Source: Owenia fusiformis (Eukaryota; Annelida; Polychaeta; Sabellida; Oweniidae). From it: DNA of 64,000 bases. The notes below the pieces were generated by a model. That model worked only from the letters and a program-made list of their open reading frames with translations, searched no databases and was not told the origin of the DNA. The first letter of the stretch is position 1, and every line of letters begins with the position of its first letter. The position numbers and the translations under genes were made by a program. This document shows, in pieces, positions 48,651 to 59,311 of this stretch. Location of the stretch: positions 19,762,822-19,826,821 of the forward strand of contig CAIIXF020000008.1 of assembly GCA_903813345.2 (NCBI GenBank), given 5' to 3'.

Positions 48651-49091
48651 ATAATATATTTCTTTGCTTGACTGTAGTAATTCATTCTTGGAATTAAAAT
48701 CAATGTTTAGATGTAAGGTTTATTCTGCCAAAAATGTTTCAGTTTATCGTAGAAAATGAAGTTCCATTTTCTGCATTGGAATTTTTAGTCTTTAACAGCT
48801 TATAGAATACAAATAATTATTCATTTATGAAAGTTCCATAGATTCATTCTGTATGTTTGTAATATAAGTACATATAAACAAATAAGTTCTGCTATATAGG
48901 CTAAGCATTAGCAAATTAGCTGCACTTTCATTGGAGATAACAATTTTGAATAATAACTTTTATAAAATGGAACTTGGATAGCACTGATTTGAAACATTAA
49001 CAGGCAGGTATATTTTAATTTGATAATAGTATCATTCAAATTTGATGCCATATTATATTAATATCGTGTTCTAAAAAATGAAATATATAGA

Positions 49092-49228
49092 GGTTCTTGT
49101 ATGAGTACCTGTGCAAGATTGTCCATTCTTGATGAGTTTTTATAATTCATCTCGCAGACGAGATAAAGAAACATTATCGAAGCAAATCAAGAATGAAATG
49201 AAATTGTACAGGTATGAGTACAAGAACG
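49092..49228. repeat. Small imperfect inverted repeat
   Basis: GGTTCTTGTATGAGTACCTG (49,092) pairs with CAGGTATGAGTACAAGAACG (ending 49,228). A further pairing ATTCTTGAT/ATCAAGAAT is nested inside. Confidence 0.6.
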
Positions 49229-49851
49229 TTTTTCTCATATGACTCTCACCCTTTCTTATGATAAAATGTATAGGTTTTCACTCAACTGCCAACTTGAAAT
49301 TATGAAATTAATGAGGGTAATCAATTTCATGGAATATAAAAATAGCCATTCATTCACTCTGTTGAAAAATGCATATTATTTTAAATTCTGTGTTCTGATT
49401 GGCTGGATATTGATATACACTCGTATGTATGCTGCCTAGCTTTGTGTGAATATAAGAGGAGGGAAAACCCAAGAGCTTAGAGATAACAGACATAATTGTG
49501 TCTCTTGCGTCTCTCAAATTTGCCTCAGCTAGTTTCCAAATACTACACTTTAATGTGATGTTTTAATTGATGTGGGCATATTCTGTACACATGTTTGATG
49601 AATGATGTTCAAATACATTGACAGGTCAACATGGATAAATCAACTGCTTAAACTGATGCTTGAATGTACATAGTTCAGTTGACTTGTAAATGTACATGTA
49701 TCTACTATATGATTTGTTGAAAATTATATAATACTACGAAAATATTGAATAAATGGTGGAAAGTAGATAAAAAAAACTGTAAGCCTTTAAAATTACAACA
49801 TTTCCTCAACCAATAATATTTCTAATTTCCTCTTGATCTAGGTCAATGGCA

Positions 49852-49939
49852 GCCTTGCCCAAGTTGATCTCTTTTACTTATCTTGATTTCTATTATTATA
49901 CCAGATCAGAGAAGTAAAAAATACCGACTTGGGCAAGGC
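49852..49939. repeat. Small inverted repeat upstream of terminal exon 4
   Basis: GCCTTGCCCAAGT (49,852-49,864) and ACTTGGGCAAGGC (49,927-49,939) are perfect complements, with partial pairing inside (TTTTACTT/AAGTAAAA). It lies about 170 bases before the exon 4 acceptor. Confidence 0.6.
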
Positions 49940-50105
49940 TAGATCAATTGGCCAGACAGATATATGGCACGAAGGGTTGCAATATGAAGAGCACGAGCAT
50001 TCTGTGTAACACTTATGCAAAATATTCTTTGGCCCAACAAAGTGAAATAATTTGTGTATGATGAGTAGCACTTATTCCACTTTAAATTTACACATATGAT
50101 TTCAG

Positions 50106-51424
50106 AAAATATCCTGATTGTGACCTCCCTTGAAGGGCTTCCTGGTACTGGTGCTGTGATGTATAACTGCAGAGAATGCAAGTCCCACTTCCCCACAAAA
50201 CTAGGCCTTATCAGACACATGAGGAAGCATCATGGGCCAAGAGCATTGTTCCAGTGTGAGAGATGTCAAGAGAAGTTACCCCTGGCTGAATTCTGTAACC
50301 ATACATTGAAAAAACACCAAGGTGTAAAATGGAAGGACTTCAGGTATTGCCAGTCACTCGATAAAGCAATATGTGAGATCTGTGGACACTTGGTCTCCAA
50401 GGCAACCATGGAGACACATAAAAACAGTGTGCATTTTAAAACTGAAACTTTTGTATGTGATCATAAAAACTGTGGAAAATCCTTCCTTAGTAAGGCTTAT
50501 TTGAAACGTCATATGAGGGTCCATGGGAGTGAAACATTCGCGTGTAGTATCTGCAAGAAATCTTTTAAATCCCAAATTGGCTTGAAACTACATCAAGATA
50601 TTTCCCATAGTGATAATCCAGGAAAATCCTTCCAATGTAACACTTGTGAGAAGTCCTATTCTTGTATGCAGTACCTTCAGGAACACAAGCTAAGGGTGCA
50701 TGGCACCAAATATAGGTGTACCTATTGTGACAAGTCATTCGGTTCCAAGAAAATATTCAAAGACCATACGAGGATCCACACTGGTGAGAAACCATATAAA
50801 TGTGAACAATGTAATGTTAGTTTCACACAAACTGCAAGTTTGCACAAACATAAACTATCCAAGTCACACCTGGATAGATGCCCAAAAGGGGTTGAACAGC
50901 AAGATAATAATGTGACTAGGGGAGATGTTGAGACAAATGAAATCGTTGGTCAAGCAAATATGAATACGGGTCGAGAAAATGAAAGTTCAGATGTAACTGT
51001 GAGCCAAGGAAATGTGGTCCAAAGTGATATAGGTATGGGTCAGAAAGATGTGAATATGGGTTCAAGACATATAAATAATAATCAAGTGAATGTTAATATG
51101 GGTCAAACACATGCTTATCTGAACCAAGAAAAAATGAAAATGGGTCAGAGTGATATAAATATAGGTCAAATAAATGTTAATAGGGATCAAGAAGATTTGA
51201 ATACAGAAGAAAAAGATCAACATTTTTGTCAAAGAGATGTCAATTTACATGTATGTGAGGGAAATGTAGACAATACCTTTGGGGAAGTAAATGTAAACAT
51301 GGATCAAGCAGATGTGTATTTAGGCCAAGAAGGTGTTATTATTGGTGGAAGAGAAGAAAATATGGGTAAAAATAGAGTGAGTTTTGGACAATTAGATATG
51401 ATAGTGAGTCATGAAAATTTGTGA
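50106..51424 (+). CDS. Alternative terminal exon 4 of the BTB gene (8 zinc fingers, Asn/Gln-rich tail)
   Basis: The acceptor CATATGATTTCAG precedes AAAATATCC; the splice gives HTG-E-NILIVTS. The full protein would be 758 residues. There are eight finger-like units from CRECKSHFPTKLGLIRHMRKHH to CEQCNVSFTQTASLHKHKLSKSH, with the linker TGEKPYKC before the last. It has no C2HC fingers, unlike exons 1-3, so it is the most diverged cassette. The C-terminal 170 or so residues are low complexity with a period near seven residues (DIGMGQK, DVNMGSR, NVNMGQT, DINIGQI, NVNRDQE), rich in Asn, Gln, Asp and Gly. The repeat texture fades into the sequence after the stop (TGA, 51,422-51,424). The acceptor's pyrimidine tract is weaker than in exons 1-3. 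Confidence 0.9.
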
Positions 51425-51647
51425 GTCAAAAAGATCAAAAAATTGCTCAAATTAGCTCAATTGGAAATGTGAATACTACTATGTGCACATGTGTGTAATA
51501 TTGCTCAGGGAAATGGGAATAAAATATCGCCAACTCCTTAAGATGTGAATGCATTAATTTGCAAAGAAAATGTCAAAATGCTATATAGCGGTTCATAGAG
51601 TTAAAGAATTATTAATGCATCAATTTTATCAATGAGTTGGTATTAAT

Positions 51648-51778
51648 AGTGAGTGAGTGGGAGAGTGAGTGAGTGAGTGATTGAATGTGAGAGTGAGGCC
51701 AATAAATTTGTTAATAACAATGAATGTGTTAATAACAATGACAGTGTTAATAACAATGAATGTATTATTAATAAACTG
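51648..51778. repeat. Simple-sequence block
   Basis: GAGTGAGT-type tetranucleotide repeats (51,650-51,697) are followed by three or four copies of TTAATAACAATGAATGTG (51,709-51,775). Confidence 0.8.
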
Positions 51779-52029
51779 TTATGATGAATTTTGGAGTGCA
51801 TGATATTGTTAATAAATGCCGAAAGTTGCTTTCGCGAAAACAAGCTATGTCTCATAAAATACTTAAATTTACATTTGCGTCTCATAAAATACGTCAATTC
51901 GCATTCTCGAATACAAGCTTATTATATACGACGTATACCACCATCAGATGATTGGTATCAGGATATATTCATTTTATTTTCAATTAGGCCTAATAAGTGA
52001 AACAAAAATTGTTGTATCAAATAGCAAAA

Positions 52030-52387
52030 ACCTTTTCTGGGTCGCCGCGAATGGCATGATTTCCTCGAGTCTCTTCAGTTGCAGGGCAACCATACTGGGA
52101 CCGATTCGTGTCGTTCCACTACTGCCCTTGGTGGGGGCTCGCTACCATACTGTATGACTCCCGGTGTCTCCTATAGCCCATCAGTGGAGGAACCAACCAC
52201 AGTCTCACAATCTGTCTCCGACGAGAGCAGTCAGAGAACCAACCCAAGCCAAGGGCCGGTATACGGTTGGACCTTCGGACCGAGTGTCCTGTAGGACTAT
52301 AATCTACAACGCCGTACCTGGGGCTCGAACGCGGGACCTCCATATCCCTCACGTACGCTCGACCACAAAGTAGTCTCTCTACGCCAT
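52030..52387 (-). mobile_element. tRNA-derived SINE-like element
   Basis: This is a GC-rich island in AT-rich surroundings. On the minus strand, TGGTCGAGCGT (52,355-52,365) fits a Pol III A box and GTTCGAGCCCC (52,320-52,330) fits a B box, spaced as in a tRNA. No clean cloverleaf or anticodon stem can be drawn, so I call it a SINE head and not a tRNA gene. The 5' end is near 52,387; the tail end is uncertain. Confidence 0.5.
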
Positions 52388-53858
52388 GAGGCTATTCTGC
52401 TTAGGTGTGAAATCTGCTCAAAAATGTAATAGCTGTTCTAATATTTCCCTTTGATAAACACGAACAAGCTTAATAATCGAATTTTCTAAATCACTTGTAA
52501 TTTGTACTCGATGACTAATTAACTAATTAACAACTACTGTACACAATCACCACTCACTTGAAAACGTCTCTGGTTATTGGCTACTACGTATAAATGCGTT
52601 TTCCGAGAGATCAGATGAATGAGGAATGCTTCCATAATCCATATAGAATTAAATTATGTTTTTGACTCAGACGGGGCACATGAGCATGAAAAAAGTAATT
52701 CAAAGTTATGGCATGGGCTTTCAATAGATTGGATGCCCATGGTTATGGTTATGGTTTTCATCTTGTGAACTGAAAATTGAAGGGTCAAAGCGACTGGAGA
52801 ATTCGAAATCAAAATGCATGTAGAAAAATGTAAGGAAAGTTAATTGCCGCTTTACAATTACTGAAATGACTCAGTGACTTGGTTGGTAAAACGATAATAT
52901 GAAATATTGAAATATGGTATATGTGTCATAGCCCTGGATACAATTTTGAATGATCATGAAAATGAACGAGAAACGTTAAAAAGTAAAACCTATTTACCAT
53001 ACCACTTATTCCTATATTCCATTCTCCGAGTATGTTGCATTTGAACGACGCTAAATAATTTGGATGGCGACGGTAAATAATTTTGTGGATGGGCGATTGT
53101 GATAAATTAGTGTAATCCCGGGTAGTATATATAAAGTTCACGAATTATTAATTTATAAACTAATTATCCACAACGTAATTAAATGTACAATTATGAAAAA
53201 ATAAAAAAGACAAAATGATTTAAAATCTACTTCTATTTTATTTATTTTTACATTACAAAAATATTATTTTTCTCTAAAACATTGTGCGTACTTTGCGTGT
53301 TCGTAGCTACGTCTCTGAACAAAACTCAGAAAACTGAATCGCATTGATATAAAGGGTGAGCCAAAAAAGGTAACCCAACCAAATGTATGCTAATAATTCA
53401 TGTCATCGAGCATTGGTTTTAAACAATATTTTGCACAATTAAACCATATTCAACGTTCTTTCATTCCACTAAATTTCTATACGTGGCCTATACGTAGGTC
53501 ACAATTTTATTGCCATTTACCAAACATGCTCCAAATGCCGAAATAGTGCAACACTCACCTGATATAAATCCCCCTTGAAACATTGTATATTGAAACAAAA
53601 TATAGGAAGGAAGATACTACACAAGATGTAGTGAACAATAATCCGTTGTCATGCTTATTTTCTAAAAACTAATTTTGAGATAATCCTTTGATTTTAAAAT
53701 ATCAGAAAATGAGGATCCCCTTTCCCATTCTAATTAATTTGAATATTTCTGCATCTTAAGTCTTCAATTACTCCCGTATTATATCGGAATTTTCAGTTTT
53801 TTATAACATAATATATTAAAGAAAATGAAAACACTGGCTTGATTTTCGAATTAACATT

Positions 53859-56800
53859 TTACACTCTATTTTTGCTGCCACTTGAGCTTTTCTCCACATT
53901 TCTCTCACAAAATTCCTCAATGGTTGATATGATTCTAAACTGCTGCAGAGTTTTTAGATGTTTGATGAGATTGCCTAGAGTCGCATCCTCTTGTTTGGCC
54001 CAGTCCTTTAAAAGAGCATCACATGGGTTATTCTCGAGTTGGTAGAGCATCACTTCAGTCAGAGTCTTCCCCAGTATACCTACATCAATCAAAATATAGA
54101 GCCTACTGAATCATATGTAGTGAACAACCAAGGGAACAGCGAGGGTATATGAGAGGATGGTTTAAGACAGGCATACCTTTGATCATTACTGTAGTGCGAT
54201 CATAAATACAAGATTTACAATTTTAAAAATTATGGTGACTTTGGGGTAGAGAAGTGTTACCTGCCAAACCAGTGTAATCATTTCCTAGAACTGATGGTAG
54301 ACTGAGGAGTTGTCGTATTTTAACATACAACTCGTGTGGCAAATCGTAGATGGGCGTTTCATCGGTGAGTTTTACGTCTTCCTGTTTTTGATTAGGTGTG
54401 GCCTTTGCACTGTTATTGACTAGTTTTGCATTAATGGACAGCGTTGGCGATTCCTTGAGCGAACCACAACCGAGGTATCCACTTGGTAATACCTACAAAA
54501 ATATGCATGTCATCATTGAATAATGAATTCTCAGACGCAGGGCAACAATTCTAGGTATACGCTGTTATTTAACAATTAACCATTGCATAGACGAGGATCT
54601 TCCACATTTCAAAACGTATATAATTCTATCTAAACATACAGCTTTCTTTAAATATTTTTACTCTAAATATATTAGTTAGGTTAATCCCCGGCCTCGGAAT
54701 GCATCATTTAGGAAATATATTTACTTTTCTTGTAGACTTCTAAGTCGTTCTGTGCTCAGGGAATGACATTTCTGACCTGTTGTGGGGAAACTTTTGAAGA
54801 TGCTTATTTATTTTAGGAATTTATGAAAATACCTTTCCATGTTGAAGTTGCACTTTTTGGCCAGAGCACCATACTGTAATGCGTTTATGATAACCAATAG
54901 ATGTCCCCATCATCGGAATAATGTGCACCTGAAAAATACCCAAGATGTTCAGCATTGCCCACAATCATGGAATGATAAAAAGCTTAACAATGAAAACGAT
55001 GACATATAGATCTTGACATATCAAATAAATAAGTCAATGATTTACGTTGAATGACTATGTAATGACAATTTTAAGTTTTTAATAGTTTAGATTGTATTGT
55101 AATGAAACTGTCTTGAAAGATATTTATAAAAATGTTTATCCGATCTGGCTAGACCCGGTGGAAATATTGAACATCAATCATGTAAGCCTGGTAAAATTTA
55201 TTAAGGTAATTTTGTAAGGTCTATTTCATAACACTGAAAATCATTTTTTTCCAACTCTTAAATCGTGACATATAGGTCTATGGGCAACGCCTCTCCAAAA
55301 AATACTGAATACGTAATATTGACTGAAACTGCATTTTATCTTCTTTACCCTAACCTCGCCTATTAAAATAAGCATAACCTCTTTCCAACAACAAATCCAA
55401 ATCAGTTTATACGTTAGTATAAACTAGCCTTATAATATCGACGAAATGAATGATCAAACCAAACCAACCTTTTCATCAATTGCGTGTTCTGGATCGGTAC
55501 ACACGGGACAAAGGGGTCCGATGGTGTATGTAACTTTATTAAAGTCTCTCTTGGTGATGGCTTGGAGCTTGTTGTTGAGAAAGCCAAGAACTTTGACGGG
55601 GCTCTCCGAGTCCTCACACCTAATAATCACCTTTATAAGTGTTGATCTAGTGTCAGGATCCAATGATAAATGGTACGCATGACCGGATTTGTACGTGCAC
55701 CAAGCATTGAACCTATACACAGGGGCATCGAGGATGTTGAATGATGGCTGGTATTCAATCTGATGTCGGAGACTGGCGCAAAGTAGTCTCACAAACATAG
55801 ACTGTGGGTGAAAATGGTTAAAACCAATGAAATAAACATGGTCATTAGTTGTGCACTTGGATTTCCATTCGCTGTGATCTGGTACGATCTCTGGTAATAG
55901 TTGGGGGATGATGTAATGGGATGCATTGTTACCGTTTTGGACCTTCATTGAACACATAAGGTCATAGTCATCGAAGAGAGATGCAAATTTGGCCAATGTG
56001 TCAGAGGTCATCTGGGGGTACTTTTCTTTGATGATATGATTTAGGAGACTCTGTGATGCGATACCCTTTGTATGGAGTGTTTTATATGCCGCTACCAGTC
56101 CTGGTTTAATTTCGGATTTTTTGGGCTGTGTAACTACAGCAGCAACAATGTCAATCAGGATTTGGGGATCAGTGACGACGATATCACCCAGACCCGGTAT
56201 GTCTTTGTATATGATTTCTCCCATATCATGGAACACTTTAAGCAACTTCGTGAACTGTTCCTTGCTTTTGATTTGGCAATCGGTTTCCTTGCAGATCTCA
56301 TATAAAATATCATAATCAATAACAAATGTTTGGCTGGAGTTGTGGTTTGTGATCTGTTCGGAACTGACATACACGGCTTCCCGTTTGGAAAGTTTCCGGG
56401 TCAGCCACCACATGTCAATAAAGTCTTGTTTTCTACTTGGGCAACCACTGTTCTGTTTCCGCATTTTTTCCAGTACTGATCCAAACGCGAAGAACCGGAG
56501 AGGCAACTGTTTCCTTTGAAACTCTCGTTCAGTGCCACATCTCCGTATGGTTTTCAAAAGATATGAATAGTCATGGCAGTCAACCCTAGATGAGTTTTCC
56601 ACACAGAATACGAGGGTATCGCGTGGATTCCACATTAGAAGCTTCAAATAGTCGCTTGGTAAATGGTCGTCTATGTAGTTTTCAATAGTTTTAATTTTAG
56701 ATGGTGAAAGAGATTGATCATTGCGATGGGTACCGACAAGAATGATGCAAGGATCATTGTGGTTGGTATGGAACAAAACTGAGTTGATCCAGTATGTCAA

Positions 56801-58225
56801 AGACTTCATCATCTCCTCGGGAGCTGCGAAGGCATCTGGTAGTTTGAACACAATAACATAAACGGCATGTTCGGTCATAAAAACATGATGAGTGGAATGG
56901 TAAAGTTTATGACCTGCGAAATCACGGATCACCAAAGTAATGTCTTCATTGGGCAATTCCTCCGATGAAGTATCTGCCAATTTTAGCCAGGTTTTATTTA
57001 ATTCAGCCGTTGAGATGACGTCATTGATAGTTGCATAATAGTCTGTATAGACGTGGGTCAACTCTATAAGTGCCAGAAGACCAAGTGATATTATGATATG
57101 ATAAGGACCCGTTGAAGCGAATGACCAACCGAAGAATCTACTGAAGGGTGGTCCAAGGAGCATTCCAAATACATACATAGCCCACCTTCGATATGGATTG
57201 GGAATACCAAGTTCACAAAACACTTTAACAACTGTTATTTTTCCAATTCTGTCTGCTTTTATAATGCTTACCCAGCATACTCCGTACATGAAGAATATAC
57301 AGCAGAGTGACACATCGCCCATCATTAGAATTCTAAATAGAAGGGTAATTGATGCAGCTATTAACTTAAGTCGCGTAGACATCATCTTTGATACAGCCAT
57401 TCCGATATTGACAAACACAATGCCAAGCACCATTCTCAGGATATGACTGGTGCTCACTTTTCCTGGAGTTGCCATCAATATGACGGTTGTAAGTCCCGTG
57501 ACTACAACTGCACCAAATGATTTCAATAGAGTCGGGGTGAGGACCCCAAAAACAATATGCATACCGATGCATAATCCCCAACAGAATAAAGATTTTGTTT
57601 CTTCCGTTGAATTAACGTTTGTCTGATGCAGAATAAGCACATCTAAAAAAGACCCAGTTGCAGTAATTGTCACCGCTAAAATTGGACCATCTCGCACACC
57701 TAACAACCTCCAGGCAACAAGGCATGTTACTACAATGCCAGCGGGCAACACGGGGAGAGGCCGTAGCGAGTCGATCTGAACGATAGAGTAGAATATCAAC
57801 GCCAACAACAATACACACCCAACCTTACAATAGCATTGGATAATGCTTCTTTTCCCTGGCAATTCACTATTTTTCAAATGTAGGTATATCTGTTCATTTA
57901 GGCGATCTTTATAATCGGTCGCTGAAGAATGTATCTGTGATAGTATCTTCCACTTTGAGTCAACAGTGCATGTTTCAACTAACTCCTGTTCAATGGCAAC
58001 GGTGCTCTCTTCATTTGGGTCGAATGGTTCTCTCGTTAGTAATCGCTTCAGACTTGTTTTTCCCTGGCGTGGCTCACCAAGAATGTTTACGATCAAACGT
58101 TTGCAAGGTTGCTTGACTGTCTTCAGGACATTCTGTTTTGCTCTGTGGCTCAGCTCACCTTGGAAGTGCCCGTATGCAGGAGTCAGTCCAATTCTCCATA
58201 GTGCTTCTTTATCCACTTCAGACAT
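53859..58225 (-). CDS. ROCO GTPase with membrane domain nested in Roc, COR and Death domains
   Basis: Exons are 58225-55469, 54928-54833, 54492-54261 and 54079-53859 (donors GT, acceptors AG, phases agree), giving 1,101 residues. Roc begins at about residue 42: P-loop GEPRQGKTS (50-58), then switch-I-like EESTVAIEQ (T75). About ten hydrophobic helices follow, roughly residues 130-395 (for example VGCVLLLALIFYSIV, IVFVNIGMAV, IIISLGLLALIEL). The GTPase fold then resumes: G3 DFAGHK (435-440), G4 VGTHRND (497-503, TH in place of NK) and ENSS (543-546). COR spans about 575-790 (DMGEIIYKDIPGLGDIVVTDPQ). CPVC (906-909) and a later WC-H cluster may bind metal. A C-terminal Death domain spans about 1001-1085 (GNDYTGLAG, ATLGNLIKHLKTLQQ). 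There are no leucine-rich repeats and no kinase. It is likely a membrane-anchored, GTP-controlled signalling or death adaptor; that role is inferred from the domains. Confidence 0.93.
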
Positions 58226-58600
58226 TCATATAAGCAAGAGATGGGTCGTTTATGTTAATTGACATGATCAGTATTCTTTGGGGTTAACGTAGTAATTACT
58301 TGTCATTGAATTGTTGCCTTTCAAACGCCTGGAAAATACAAAGAGGGTTGTTTGTGGCTTTGAGTAAATTTGAATTGGCATCTCATCAAGCAATCACACT
58401 CGTATGCAGTACTTATCCGGACAGACGTTTATCATAGAATTTGGGGGGAATAATTTATCGTAGTCGTAGTGTAAAACGGTTTGCATGTATTGTTATTACT
58501 TGCTTACCAAAAAAAACGTTGCTATAGCAACCAGTCTACAGAGTACATCTTGACCCAGATGACTCGATCAAGTGCATTTCTTTATATTTATGTTATACGA

Positions 58601-59311
58601 CAGGGTGATCAGAAAAAGTTGACCGTTGTTTTTTCCTCATAAATGCCATGATCGGGTTCATTTTTGGCATAAATGTACATTAGTAAATGCGTGACATTAT
58701 GTAAAAGTGTAAAATGTCAATCTTCTTCCATTTTTATTTGATGACTATTTCAGAATATGCTCCGTATGTGCTCCCTGGCACTAAAAACAAACTTAGATTC
58801 TGCGCTCAAAATCACTAATCATCTGACACATTCCTCAACCGTTATAGCTCTTATTCTAGCTTTAGTTGCTCATTTAGGATAATATGATTTCCATATACAT
58901 CACTGGCTTTTGGTGGGCCCAGAAAAAATTCTAGGGCCGCAAAAATTTTGTAGGGCCTCAAAAAAGGGCCTTTTAGCCAAAATTTGGAATTAAAGGGCCA
59001 TTTCTTGATAATTTAGCCTACTGTGTCCCAATAAACTTTATTCTTTGAATTGACATTGCCATTGAGGAGAAAATGGGCTTCATCTGAAAAACATAATTCA
59101 TTGCGCGCAGAATCCAAGTTTGTCTTCTGTGCCAGGGAGCACATTTGGAGCTTGTCCTAAAATATGTCCTAAAATGGAAGAAGATTGACAGTTCACACTT
59201 TGATATAATGTCATGCATTGACTAATGTACATTTGTGCCAAAAATGAACCTGATCATGGCATATATGTTGAAGTTAAAAAAACCAACGGTCCACTTTTTC
59301 TGGTCACCCAG
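58601..59311. mobile_element. 711-bp foldback element with arms of over 200 bp
   Basis: The left end CAGGGTGATCAGAAAAAGTT and the right end CTTTTTCTGGTCACCCAG are inverted, with homology running about 220 bp inward (CATGATC.GGTTCATTTTTGGC, CAATCTTCTTCCATTTT, GTGCTCCCTGGCAC). TA follows the right end; the left flank reads CGA, so the duplication is not clear. Its CAGGGTG start resembles the MITE at 24,660. It lies about 375 bases upstream of the ROCO start codon. Confidence 0.8.

Larger units (their letters stand above)
47748..50105. other. 3' UTR of terminal exon 3 and intron
   Basis: It contains the AATAAA-rich minisatellite (47,960-48,650) and two small inverted repeats (49,092-49,228; 49,852-49,939). 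No coding exon is seen up to the acceptor ATATGATTTCAG at 50,105. Confidence 0.5.
51425..53858. other. Region between the BTB locus and the ROCO gene
   Basis: It holds a GAGT/AATAACAATG simple-repeat block and a GC-richer SINE-like element (below). No coding exon is supported. A GGGTGAGCCAAAAAAGGTAA motif at 53,355 looks like one end of an element whose other end I could not find. Confidence 0.5.

Noticed and set aside
52310-52387. Possible true tRNA gene
   Set aside because: A and B boxes are present, but no paired acceptor stem or plausible anticodon arm can be drawn; a SINE head fits better.
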